DNA of 64,000 nt from Ardenticatenaceae bacterium (GTDB lineage Bacteria > Chloroflexota > Anaerolineae > Promineifilales > Promineifilaceae): assembly GCA_020634395.1 (NCBI GenBank), contig JACKBU010000003.1:62001-126000 (forward strand). The letters are read 5' to 3'. Below the pieces are notes generated by a model that was not told the DNA's origin, searched no databases, and saw only the letters and a list, made by a program, of their open reading frames with translations. The translations under genes were made by a program, and so were the position numbers. The stretch's first letter is position 1; each line of letters starts with the position of its first letter. Positions 18,201-25,978 of the stretch are shown here, one piece after another.

Positions 18201-21200
18201 AACAGCTTGTAGCCTAGAGCTTTCTGCCAAATCCGGCCGCATTTCCTTCACGAAGCCAATCACCCGCTCCAGCGTGTTGTAACTGCGTAGATTCAAATCA
18301 TCGCGGCGCGGAATCTCAAAGGTTTCGCGGATGGCGGCAAAAGTCTCAGCCTGTTTTACGGTGTCGATGCCTAAATCCGCTTCCAAATCCAGATCTAAAT
18401 CCAGCATATCTTCCGGGTAGCCCGTTTGTTCGGCCACCAGAGCGATGATCTGCGCGGCGATGGGATCGGGAGATTGGAGACTGGAGATTGGAGGTGAGGC
18501 AGCGCCTGACGGTGTGCTTGGCCCCACGTCCGGCTGAGAGCTAACAGCTTGTAGCTTAGAGCTATTCGCTTCCGGCTCAGTGCTTTCTGCCAAATCCGGC
18601 CGCATTTCCTTTACGAAGGCAATGACCCGTTCCAGGGTGTTGTAGCTGCGCAGATTCAGGTCGTCGCGGCGCGGAATGTTGAAGGTTTCGCGGATGGCGG
18701 CAAAAGTTTCAGCCTGTTTCACGGTGTCGATACCCAGGTCGGCTTCCAGATCCAGGTCTGTATCCAACATGTCTTCGGGGTAGCCCGTTTGTTCGGCCAC
18801 CAAGGCCAGAACTTGCGCGGCGATGGAGTCTGTGGAGGTGAGTGGGTGAGCAGATGTGAGGGCTGTGGGAGCCGGGGGAGTGGGCGGTAGGGTGACTGGG
18901 GTGCTTGCTATGGGCGACACGGCCGTTTCCACCACCTCAACCACGCGCACAGGTTCGGGTGCGGGTTCCAGTTTGGGAGCCGGGGGCGGCGGCGCGGGCA
19001 CGGCCGTTTTTGCCACCACCAGATGCGCGGGAGAAACGGCCGTTGCCAGCGCCCCCTCACCGGCCAGAGCGCGCAGCGTCGGACCGGTGCCCACCTGCCA
19101 GCGATTGGGCGCAGGCACGCGCGTTGGCGCGCCCTCGGCTCGGACGCGCAGGACGCGCTTTTCCACTTCCGTTTCGGCTATATCGTAGCCGCTGATATCG
19201 GCCAGCCAGCGCTGGTACAGCGGCTTGTTGTCGATCCGATCCAGGCTGCCGGGGATGCGGCGGGTCAGCGTCATAGAAATCTGCGACCCAAAACCGGCGG
19301 CCAGATGAATGGCGTACTGCACCGGATACCGGCCACCACGGCTTAGATTCAGCGGTCCCAGGTCGGGGTCCACCACCTTAAAGTTGGGGACCGGCGGCAC
19401 GATGCCATATTCCAAAATCTTGACGGCAATCACGTCTTCCACGCCTACGCCCATCGGGTGACCGGTGAAACCTTTGGTATTGGCGATGATGATTTCGTTG
19501 GCCGCCTCGCCAAAGGTCTGGCGCAGGGCTACCACCTCGGCGGCGGCGCTGCCGCCACGTGCCGGGGTGTAGGTCTCGTGGGACATGAACACGGTTTGCC
19601 CCGCCATGGCGTAGCGGTTGAGACCAAAACGGCGTTCCACGGCCGTTACCAGATTGTTCATCACCAGCGAGATGTGGTCCACGTCCAGCCGCGTACCGTG
19701 GAAGGCGCTGTTGCTCGTTTCGCTGCTCAGCAGTTCCACAATGCCGCGCATCCCGCGCTCGCGCACCGCGTCCTCGCTTTCCACAATCAGGGCGCACGCC
19801 CCCATGCCCATAATCGTGCCGTGACGGCGCAGATCAAAGGGCAGGGCCGCTTCCGCCACCTGATCGTGGGTGGTGGCCGCGCCCACAGCCAGGAAGCCCG
19901 CGCCCACCCATTCCATCAGGTTGTCTCCGGTTACATTATCGGCGCCCAGGACGATGACACGGCGGCAACGGCCGTTGCGAATCCAGTCTTCGGCAATGGC
20001 CACGCCCTGCGCGGTGCTGGCGCAGGCCGCATTCACGTGCGTATTCGGGCCGCGCGCCCCAATGTATTGCGCAAACTGGCTGTGCCCCATCGCCAAAATG
20101 CGGAACAAGAAGCGCCGGTCAAACGTGTACGGCTCGCGCTCCAGGTCGCCGCGCAGCGCCCCAATGCGCCGGTTCAATTCGGCCAGCGTGTCGCCATCAT
20201 TGGTGTAACGGCGCAAATCTTCCAGCGCCTCCAACTGGCTGCGCCGGTTAACATCAGTGTAGTAGCGGCTGAACTCCTCCGCAAAACGGTCGCCGCCGGG
20301 GAAGGCACTGGCGAAAATCACACCCGTTTCGTCTTGCAGGGCGGGCGGCAGTTTCCAATCTTGCGGCAGGTACTTGCCGGTGGTCGTTTTCTTGTAGGTT
20401 TGCGCCAGCGGGATGCCCGCCTCGCGCAGCGCGTCCAGCCCGGCGGCCATCGCCAACTGCGTGGTCACGTCCAGCGCTTCCACCAGCTTGCCGTCCACGC
20501 CGTATTCGGCTTCCAGGTCGAAACTGCCCGGCCGTCCGGCCAGCTTGATCACTTCCGACGGGTCGTCGATGGTGACGAAGCTGCCGGAACCGTCGGCGGC
20601 CTTTACCAGCCGGGTGATGCGCTTATCGACCATCTTTTGGCGGAAGCGCTCCGGAATGAGATCCACGAACTGCTCGCCGCGCAGAATACGCAGCGCGTTG
20701 TCGGGGTCCATCACCGGTTTTTCTGCGCCCGGCAGTCCCAGACCCGTCCCGCTAATGACCACGGAGCCGGTGGGGACGGCGTTGCGATCGTAGACTGGCG
20801 CGGTTGGTTGGTTTGTTGGTTGGTTGGTTTGTTGGAGGGCTTGCGTTAAGAGTTTACTGAGCGCATCTAGTTGTGTGGGAGTTGAACCATTCCCATCCAT
20901 TATTTTATTCCTCCCGACCGGCGCGTCTGGCTGCCGGTTGTTGACTGTTAACTGTTGACTGTTATTGGTTGATTGGCCGCTGTACCCGGCGGCGTACAGG
21001 CCGCAGAGCGCCTGGTTAAACGTGGGCAGCGCCCCTTGTTTGGGATGATTGGTCAGCAGGGCGGTCACGTCTTCTTTGTCGGCGAACACATCGTTGGCAA
21101 AGCCGCGCAGGGCGCGCTTGGGACCGACCTCGACGAACAGGCGCACGCCCATGTCGTAGAGGGTTTCCAGCCCTTTTACCCACTGCACCGGCGAGGCGAT

Positions 21201-23768
21201 TTGCTGCTGGAGGATGTCTTTGATGGCAGGAACGGCCGTTGGGTACACCTCCCCCGTCACATTGGCCACCAGCGGCAGGGTAGGCGGGCTGATGTGCAGG
21301 CGGTCCAGCACCTGCCGCAGCGGGGCGCTGGCCGGAGCGACGATGCTAGTGTGGAAGGCGTGGCTGACAGGAATGGTCATGGCCCGGTAGCCCTGCTCCT
21401 CGAATTGGGCGACGGCTTGTTCAACGGCCGTGCTCGCCCCGCCAATCACACACTGGCTCCTGCTGTTGATATTCGCCGGAACCACGTAGCCGTCGATCTG
21501 CCCCAAAATCTCCTGCACTTTGTCGTAGGGGGCCAGCACGGCGGCCATTTTGCCATTGTCCGGCACGTCCAGGTGGGCCATCTCGCTGCCGCGCGCCGCT
21601 GCCGCTTCCAGCGCATCCGCAAAAGGCATAATCCCGGCAGCAATCAGGGCGGCATACTCGCCCAGCGAGTGCCCCATCACCACGTCCGGCTTGAAGCCGT
21701 AGTCAGCCAGCAAGGCCATCATGGCCATGTCCAGCGTCAGCATGGCCGGCTGGCAGATTTCGGTCTGCATCAGGTCAAAGTTGGCCTGCATCATGGCGGT
21801 AGAATCGTCGGGATTGACAAAAATGTAGTCGGTCAGCGGCTTGCCCAGGATGGGTTCCATTACGGCGTCGGCTTCGGCAAACACTTTGGCAACGGTGGGC
21901 GACAGTTCGGCCAGTTCACGCCCCATGTTGGCGTACTGGCTGCCCTGACCGGGAAACAGGAAGGCGATTTTGCCTTCCGGCCGGCCGCTGCCGCGAAAAA
22001 TGCCCTGCGCCTGCACCGCTTTCCAGGCCTGCGGATTGTCGAAGCTCATCACTTTGCGCGCTTTTTGCAGGCGGTCTAGCAGTTCGTCGTGGTCACCGTA
22101 GTCGATGAAGAGGCGTTCGGGGGATTGGATAACGGCCGTGTCCGGCAGCGCGGCGGCGGGCGGCGTCCAGCCATTCCTTACCCGCTCCAGGGCCGCATCC
22201 AGCTTTTCCTGCAGAGCGAGCGGTGAACCCGCACCCAGGGCAAAAATGCCGCGTACAGGTGCGGGTTTGACCGCTGCCGCGTTGGCTCCGTTGGCTTCCG
22301 ATCCAGAGGTGGGTTGCGGGATAGCAGCGCCCGCGAAGGATGTTTTCTTTGAGGTTAGCGTGCCGGGAACGTATTCCTCCAGCACGACATGAAAATTAGT
22401 GCCGCCAAACCCATAGGCGCTCACGCCGCAGCGGCGCGGTGCGCCATTGGACAGACGCCATTCCTGCGTATTATGATTGACATAAAACGGCATACGCGAG
22501 AAGTCAATGTTGGGGTTGGGTTTTTCCGCGTTCAGGGTGGGCGGCAACACTTTGTGGTGCAGGGCCAGGGTGGCCTTCAGCAGCCCGGCCGCGCCCGCGC
22601 CCGCCTTCAGGTGGCCAATGTTGCTCTTGGCCGAGCCGAGGGGAATGCTGCCGGGCCGCGCGCCGCCGAACACTTTGGCCAGGCTCTCCACTTCCACCAC
22701 GTCGCCCACGCGTGTGCTGGTGCCGTGGGCCTCGACGAGCGAGGCGGTGGCGGGGTCCAGCCCGGCAATTTCCCAGGCGCGCTCGATGGCCAACTGCTGG
22801 CCGATGGGATTGGGGGCGGTAATGCCTTTGCCTTTGCCATCACTGCTGCCGCCCACCCCGCGAATGACGGCGTAGATTTTGTCGCCGTTTTGCTCGGCGT
22901 CGGCCAGCCGCTTGAGAAGAAACGCGCCTGCCCCTTCACCCATCACAAACCCATCGGCGCCGTCGCCAAATGGACGGCTGCCGGTGGCGCTGAGCGCGCC
23001 GATCTTGCAGAATTTGACAAAAACGGCCGCGCTCATGTTGCGATCCACGCCGCCGGCGATGACCGCATCTACCTGATGCTGGACGAGCATTTCGATGGCG
23101 GCGTTGAGGGCGGCAAAGCTGGAGGCGCAGGCGGCGTCGGTGATGAAGTTGGGGCCGCGCAAATTGAGCAGGTTGGCCACGCGCCCGGAGACGATGTTGG
23201 GCAGTTCGCCGGGCATGGAATCTTCGGTAACGGGCGGGATGCGCTGGTCGATGACGCCATGCCATTCGGCCAGGATCTGCCGCCGCAGGTCGGGCGACAG
23301 GTTGTGGAAAGCGGTCGAGGCGGACAGCGCGTCGGCATATTCGGGAAAGACGATGCGCTGCTGGGTGGTGTAGTGCAGTTCGCCGCCCATGGCTGTGCCC
23401 AGGATAACGGCCGTGCGCTCCGTGGGTAACGGCCGTTGCGGATACCCATAATCGGCCAGCGCTTCAGCGGCAATCGTCACCGCCCACTGCTGACCTTCGT
23501 CCATCGCCGCCGCCACTTTGGGCGGCATCCGAAACTGCCTCCAATCAAACGCAAACCCGCGCACCCAGCCGCCGATCTTGCTGTACGTTTTGTCCGGCGC
23601 ATGGGGGTCCGGGTCGTAATAAAAGTCCGGGTTCCAGCGTTCTGGCGGCACTTCGCGGATGCTGTACCGTTTGTTGATGACGTTTTGCCAGAAAGCGGGC
23701 GCATTAGGCGCGTCCGGCAAAACAGCTCCTACACCCACAATCGCAATGGCTCTCTCTTCTGCATTCAT
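15264..23768 (-). CDS. Iterative type I polyketide/fatty-acid megasynthase, KS-AT-KS-ACPx3-KR-DH
   Basis: 2834 residues. KS1 (about 1-450) has C213, H348 and H386 (DACASS, EAHGTST, SNIGHLKAG). AT (about 595-905) has GHSLGEYAAL with S701 and SHAFH, the malonyl-type motif. KS2 (about 1000-1480) has C1249 and His at 1397 (MSHETYT) and 1437 (TGHPMG). Three carrier domains follow, each with LGIDTVKQAE: Thr1682, Thr1803 and Thr1917 stand where the phosphopantetheine Ser is expected. KR (about 2150-2510) has TGAAGGITSE and Y2435; DH (about 2570-2834) has H2580 in HAMEGTPLLPG, with Glu instead of Asp in the second hotdog (APRLIELVFQ). No ER or TE. The order resembles PfaA/PUFA-synthase and heterocyst-glycolipid types. 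Linkers hold repeat tracts shared with intergenic DNA. GAGG-TGAGGG precedes the ATG. Confidence 0.92.
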   Translation of the reverse strand: MNAEERAIAIVGVGAVLPDAPNAPAFWQNVINKRYSIREVPPERWNPDFYYDPDPHAPDKTYSKIGGWVRGFAFDWRQFRMPPKVAAAMDEGQQWAVTIAAEALADYGYPQRPLPTERTAVILGTAMGGELHYTTQQRIVFPEYADALSASTAFHNLSPDLRRQILAEWHGVIDQRIPPVTEDSMPGELPNIVSGRVANLLNLRGPNFITDAACASSFAALNAAIEMLVQHQVDAVIAGGVDRNMSAAVFVKFCKIGALSATGSRPFGDGADGFVMGEGAGAFLLKRLADAEQNGDKIYAVIRGVGGSSDGKGKGITAPNPIGQQLAIERAWEIAGLDPATASLVEAHGTSTRVGDVVEVESLAKVFGGARPGSIPLGSAKSNIGHLKAGAGAAGLLKATLALHHKVLPPTLNAEKPNPNIDFSRMPFYVNHNTQEWRLSNGAPRRCGVSAYGFGGTNFHVVLEEYVPGTLTSKKTSFAGAAIPQPTSGSEANGANAAAVKPAPVRGIFALGAGSPLALQEKLDAALERVRNGWTPPAAALPDTAVIQSPERLFIDYGDHDELLDRLQKARKVMSFDNPQAWKAVQAQGIFRGSGRPEGKIAFLFPGQGSQYANMGRELAELSPTVAKVFAEADAVMEPILGKPLTDYIFVNPDDSTAMMQANFDLMQTEICQPAMLTLDMAMMALLADYGFKPDVVMGHSLGEYAALIAAGIMPFADALEAAAARGSEMAHLDVPDNGKMAAVLAPYDKVQEILGQIDGYVVPANINSRSQCVIGGASTAVEQAVAQFEEQGYRAMTIPVSHAFHTSIVAPASAPLRQVLDRLHISPPTLPLVANVTGEVYPTAVPAIKDILQQQIASPVQWVKGLETLYDMGVRLFVEVGPKRALRGFANDVFADKEDVTALLTNHPKQGALPTFNQALCGLYAAGYSGQSTNNSQQLTVNNRQPDAPVGRNKIMDGNGSTPTQLDALSKLLTQALQQTNQPTNQPTAPVYDRNAVPTGSVVISGTGLGLPGAEKPVMDPDNALRILRGEQFVDLIPERFRQKMVDKRITRLVKAADGSGSFVTIDDPSEVIKLAGRPGSFDLEAEYGVDGKLVEALDVTTQLAMAAGLDALREAGIPLAQTYKKTTTGKYLPQDWKLPPALQDETGVIFASAFPGGDRFAEEFSRYYTDVNRRSQLEALEDLRRYTNDGDTLAELNRRIGALRGDLEREPYTFDRRFLFRILAMGHSQFAQYIGARGPNTHVNAACASTAQGVAIAEDWIRNGRCRRVIVLGADNVTGDNLMEWVGAGFLAVGAATTHDQVAEAALPFDLRRHGTIMGMGACALIVESEDAVRERGMRGIVELLSSETSNSAFHGTRLDVDHISLVMNNLVTAVERRFGLNRYAMAGQTVFMSHETYTPARGGSAAAEVVALRQTFGEAANEIIIANTKGFTGHPMGVGVEDVIAVKILEYGIVPPVPNFKVVDPDLGPLNLSRGGRYPVQYAIHLAAGFGSQISMTLTRRIPGSLDRIDNKPLYQRWLADISGYDIAETEVEKRVLRVRAEGAPTRVPAPNRWQVGTGPTLRALAGEGALATAVSPAHLVVAKTAVPAPPPPAPKLEPAPEPVRVVEVVETAVSPIASTPVTLPPTPPAPTALTSAHPLTSTDSIAAQVLALVAEQTGYPEDMLDTDLDLEADLGIDTVKQAETFAAIRETFNIPRRDDLNLRSYNTLERVIAFVKEMRPDLAESTEPEANSSKLQAVSSQPDVGPSTPSGAASPPISSLQSPDPIAAQIIALVAEQTGYPEDMLDLDLDLEADLGIDTVKQAETFAAIRETFEIPRRDDLNLRSYNTLERVIGFVKEMRPDLAESSRLQAVSSQPEVGQSEPSAAAQSPISNLQSPDPIAAQIIALVAEQTGYPEDMLDLDLDLEADLGIDTVKQAETFAAIRQTFDIPRRDDLNLREYNTLERVIGFVKEMRPDLADSSKPEAVSSKPEAAPGELLASAPVTLSPAHPHTPTSAYRLEDADQMPRRVAVPVLRPSLSLCKPTGVTLDEASRVVVAMDEGGIGKALTGRLRKLGVTVLSLDAGKPADLVAKQLAVWLGEGPVQGIYWLPALDVEPAVDDMDLDTWRELNRVRVKNLYTAMRALYEAVSAPGTFLVAGTRMGGLHGYGSEGASAPLGGAVSGFTKAYKRERPDVLVKAIDFEASRKTAQPANLLIAETLSDPGVVEVGYVEAQRFSVTVVEQPATYSGDGLTLNENTVFVVTGAAGGITSEIIADLAANSGGTFYLLDLVAEPERASEKIALFRSDKEALKQQLIAEAKAAGERPTPALIEKQLMAIERDEAALRAIEAVEAAGGAAHYHSVNLLDGPAVAAVVDDVRRRYGRIDVLIHAGGIEISKILPDKPAEQFDLVFDIKADGFFSLLNAAKGMEIGATVVFSSVAGRFGNNGQTDYSAANDLLCKLTSSLRTTRPKTKGIAIDWTAWGGIGMASRGSLPKIMALAGIDMLPPEAGVPTVRRELVASAFKGEVVVGGALGMMMAEFDETGGLDPEKAAEFLTQRRRDAAFLLVDELEAAKLYGGWQAATTLDPKAQPFLYDHAMEGTPLLPGVMGTEIFAQLAALLAPGYHVAAVEHEEFSSPFKFYRLEPQTVWVTAVLTPARGGSIIAHTELWSRRDLGKAGVQEKRHFTANVRLTPAPLGKPDFPLTPPPTADMTITQEAIYDIFFHGPAYRVLERVKVDGSQAIGLMAENLPPNTQSADAAAVMAPRLIELVFQTAGVWQIRTRGEMALPAAIHSVTTFRQPEEANGRRLYALVKALNNGAAYDAQVLDEQGNVYVMVSAYRTVALPGRVVL
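16130..16155. repeat. In-frame CTCTGCGT repeat at the KR/DH junction
   Basis: ctgcgtctctgcgtctctgcgttaaa, read on the minus strand as FLTQRRRDAA. A variant lies in the noncoding gap at 6998-7018. It sits in the linker just before the dehydratase. Confidence 0.6.
17765..17882. repeat. In-frame repeat tract between third ACP and KR
   Basis: Contains GGGTGT-type words (gtgggggtgtgggggtgagcgggtg) and the agctaacagctt tract at 17855. It encodes a low-complexity linker (about residues 1963-2001). Confidence 0.65.
18121..18225. repeat. In-frame repeat tract between second and third ACP
   Basis: Four gagattgg units in a row followed by the agctaacagctt tract at 18197. Translated on the minus strand as LQAVSSQPEV and QSPISNLQSPDP. 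The gagattgg units match the noncoding tract at 5238-5253. Confidence 0.7.
18468..18565. repeat. In-frame repeat tract between first and second ACP
   Basis: Two and a half gagattgg-like units and the agctaacagctt tract at 18539, the same combination as in the next linker, so the carrier-plus-linker unit was probably duplicated with its repeats. Confidence 0.65.
20803..20835. repeat. In-frame TTGGTTGG tract before the second KS
   Basis: ggttggttggtttgttggttgg words, read as QQTNQPTNQPTAP on the minus strand. An 18-base word is shared with the intergenic tract at 14407-14511. Confidence 0.7.
20935..20976. repeat. In-frame gttgactgtta tract after the AT domain
   Basis: gttgttgactgttaactgttgactgtta, read as NNSQQLTVNNRQ on the minus strand. 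Related gtcaattg/gctaactgtca words occur in the noncoding gap at 27757-27800. Confidence 0.6.
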
Positions 23769-23824
23769 CCCTCACCTCGGGAAGTTTGAGTGGTGAGTAA
23801 ACTTTTACTTCACCGCCTCACTAT

Positions 23825-25465
23825 TCATGCCTTAAATGCTTTGTTCAGAGCGGCGGCCGCTATGTCCATGTCTTCCAGCAGACCGGCCTGCGCCTGGTAA
23901 ATGCCGGGCAAATTCAGGGAATTCGCCAGATCAGGATCGGTCTGGCCCGCGCCGATGGTCCAACGCAGGCCGTCGGTGGCGACTTTGAGGGCAGCTTCAC
24001 GGCCGTGTATGCGGGCCAATGCCTGGCGGGCGGGGATAGAGAGGGAAACGGCCGTGGTCGGTTGGTCCACCACGCGCTCGGCAAAGATTGCGGCCGTTTC
24101 CGCGTAAGCCACCAACTCGCCCAGGCGGAACAACACATGCTGCTGCCGCGTCAGCCGATCCAGCCGGCAGCGCTCCAAAACCACCGAAAGCGCACGCAGG
24201 GCCAAAGCGGCGTAATTCGCGCCGTTCTCCGGCTGCGCTTGGTGCAGTGCTTCCATGCGTTCCGCCCAATCGTTGTAATAGGCCATCCGCGTCTTCAAAT
24301 GAAGCTGCCAGCGGTCGCGGGCAATGGTCCACTCCATGATTTCCGACGTGCCTTCGTAAATGGTGGTAATGCGTACATCGCGTTTAATTTTTTCGACCAT
24401 GTACTCTTTGGTATAGCCATAGCCCCCATGCGCCTGGATGGCGTCTTCGGCCGCTTTATTGCCCGCTTCGGTCGCCATATATTTGGCGATAGCCCCCTCG
24501 GTCTGCAAGCCATGTTCGCCACCTTCGCTGTCCAGCCGTTCGGCCACCCATTCGATATAGCTGCGCGCCGCTTCCAGTCGCGCCGCATTCGGCACGATGA
24601 GCTTGTGGGTATACCCTTGCTTCTGGCTTAACGGCGCGCCGGCCTGGATGCGTTCTTGTGAATAGCGGATGGCGCGCTTAAGCGCTTCCCAACCCGCCCC
24701 CAAACCAAACGCCCCTACCATCAGGCGGGTATAGCCAAAAACAGCCTGGGCCTGAGCCAATCCCTGCCCCTCTACACCGCCCACCAATCGGTCGGCGGGC
24801 ACGTACACATCTTCGAGGAAGAGAGCGGCCGTATTGCTGGCGCGGATGCCATGCTTGTCTTCCGGCTTGCCTTTGGTAAACCCGGGAGCATCTTTGTCCA
24901 CCACAAACCAGCTTGGGCCCCCGGGAGCCAGGGCCAGCACCGTGTACAAATCGGCTACGGCGCCATTGCTAATCCACTGCTTTTGCCCGCTGATTTTGTA
25001 GCCGGTGACCGATCCATTATCCTGCACCGGTACGGCTTTGGTGCTCATAGAAGCCAGATCGCTGCCGGCCTGAGGTTCGGTGGCCCCGTAGGCCATCAGC
25101 AAGGCTTCCTCGGCAATGCGGCCCATCCACAAGGCTTTCTGCTCTTCCGTACCCCCCACACGAATCGGATCAGACCCCAGAAAAGTGGCCAGGACACCTG
25201 TTGCCACACCTAAGTCAATAGAGGCCATCAGCTCAGAGACACGATAAATGTCATATGCGCCGCCACCCAAGCCCTCATATTCCTCAGGAATGAAGAGAAG
25301 ATGCAGACCTAACTGCATGGGATCATACAACTCTTGCAGGACCTCGTGGGGAAACTCATCCTCATGATCTAGTTTCAGCAGATAGTCGGTTGTCAACTTA
25401 CGCTCGGCGTACTTCCTCAAAGTATCCAGGATCATGTTACGCGTTTCTTGATCTAGACCCGCCAT
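23825..25465 (-). CDS. Acyl-CoA dehydrogenase, large form
   Basis: 546 residues, longer than the usual 380-400 because of a C-terminal helical extension (about 400-546), as in FadE5-like or very-long-chain-type enzymes. FAD and substrate motifs: ATEPQAGSDLAS, KQWISNGAVADL, GGYGYTKEYMVEK and the catalytic IYEGTSEIMEW, with Glu kept. GGAGG precedes the ATG. It is the first gene of the minus-strand cluster, 56 bases before the megasynthase, so it may desaturate or process its acyl product. Two octamers lie near the 3' half. Confidence 0.9.
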   Translation of the reverse strand: MAGLDQETRNMILDTLRKYAERKLTTDYLLKLDHEDEFPHEVLQELYDPMQLGLHLLFIPEEYEGLGGGAYDIYRVSELMASIDLGVATGVLATFLGSDPIRVGGTEEQKALWMGRIAEEALLMAYGATEPQAGSDLASMSTKAVPVQDNGSVTGYKISGQKQWISNGAVADLYTVLALAPGGPSWFVVDKDAPGFTKGKPEDKHGIRASNTAALFLEDVYVPADRLVGGVEGQGLAQAQAVFGYTRLMVGAFGLGAGWEALKRAIRYSQERIQAGAPLSQKQGYTHKLIVPNAARLEAARSYIEWVAERLDSEGGEHGLQTEGAIAKYMATEAGNKAAEDAIQAHGGYGYTKEYMVEKIKRDVRITTIYEGTSEIMEWTIARDRWQLHLKTRMAYYNDWAERMEALHQAQPENGANYAALALRALSVVLERCRLDRLTRQQHVLFRLGELVAYAETAAIFAERVVDQPTTAVSLSIPARQALARIHGREAALKVATDGLRWTIGAGQTDPDLANSLNLPGIYQAQAGLLEDMDIAAAALNKAFKA

Positions 25466-25800
25466 AGAAACCTCCTAAAATATTGTTTACCCAACAGCCA
25501 CGTCTCCATGCTGAACTCGTGCGGCAGGAAACACCGGCAAATATGCCATCACTCATGGTGCACTTTATCGTCGTAATGGGTTCAGTGGGCGCGTAGACTT
25601 ATAAAGAAAAAGCACCCTCAAACACATACCTGTGCTTAAGGATGCTCCCCGTAAGTATTATTCTCGGTTATGGCTCGAACCTATTCACATTGTATGCCAG
25701 TCAAAAACGAGAAAAGAGTGACAAATGTAATATCTTTGTTGTGAAAAATGGTACAAATAGAAGGAGGTGATGGCACGACACCGAAAAGTTACACAAAAAA
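25466..25800 (-). other. 335-base gap: long leader of the acyl-CoA dehydrogenase with a hairpin
   Basis: No gene is seen here. On the minus strand there is a TACAAT box at 25691-25696, and about 40 bases further a strong imperfect hairpin (25611-25646) ending in a T-rich run, then about 145 bases to the dehydrogenase start. This could be the end of a read-through transcript from tRNA-Arg, a small RNA of about 80 bases, or an attenuated leader. None of the riboswitch classes I know is recognisable. Confidence 0.4.
25611..25646 (-). terminator. Terminator-like hairpin downstream of tRNA-Arg / in the dehydrogenase leader
   Basis: agcaccctcaaacac pairs with gtgcttaaggatgct (two mismatches, some G-U) around a short loop, and on the minus strand is followed by TTTTCTTTATAAG. 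Confidence 0.5.
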
Positions 25801-25872
25801 TGCCCCTGCCAGGACTCGAACCTGGGCTTCCGGCTTCGGAGGCCGACGCTCTATCCTCTGAGCTACAGGGGC
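25801..25872 (-). tRNA. tRNA-Arg (anticodon CCG)
   Basis: On the minus strand: acceptor GCCCCTG paired with CAGGGGC plus discriminator A, D-stem GCTC/GAGC, anticodon arm TCGGC-CTCCGAA-GCCGG giving anticodon CCG (reads CGG), T-arm CCAGG-TTCGAGT-CCTGG. CCA is not encoded. Confidence 0.93.
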
Positions 25873-25886
25873 TTTTTGCGAGGGGG

Positions 25887-25915
25887 ATTCTGCCACAGGG
25901 GCAGGTAAATGTCAA
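25887..25915 (-). promoter_or_regulatory. Promoter of tRNA-Arg
   Basis: On the minus strand TTGACA (25910-25915), 17-base spacer, CAGAAT (25887-25892), placing the start a few bases before the mature tRNA. Confidence 0.6.
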
Positions 25916-25939
25916 ATAGGGGCAGGCTAGGAAAAGAAA

Positions 25940-25970
25940 GACCTGACAGATCTCAAAAACCTGTCAGGTC
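25940..25970 (-). terminator. Terminator of the etfBA operon
   Basis: Stem GACCTGACAG / CTGTCAGGTC with an 11-base loop, followed on the minus strand by CTTTCTTTT, directly after the etfA stop. Confidence 0.75.
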
Positions 25971-25978
25971 CGACAATG

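Noticed and set aside
19458..20849. 463-residue open frame on the plus strand
   Set aside because: Antisense to the second KS of the megasynthase; no family resemblance, a GC-frame artefact.
20973..22079. 368-residue open frame on the plus strand
   Set aside because: Antisense to the AT domain, no start signal or motif.
25685..25915. 76-residue ORF on the minus strand across tRNA-Arg
   Set aside because: It is the tRNA-Arg gene read through; no RBS and a tRNA-like protein sequence.
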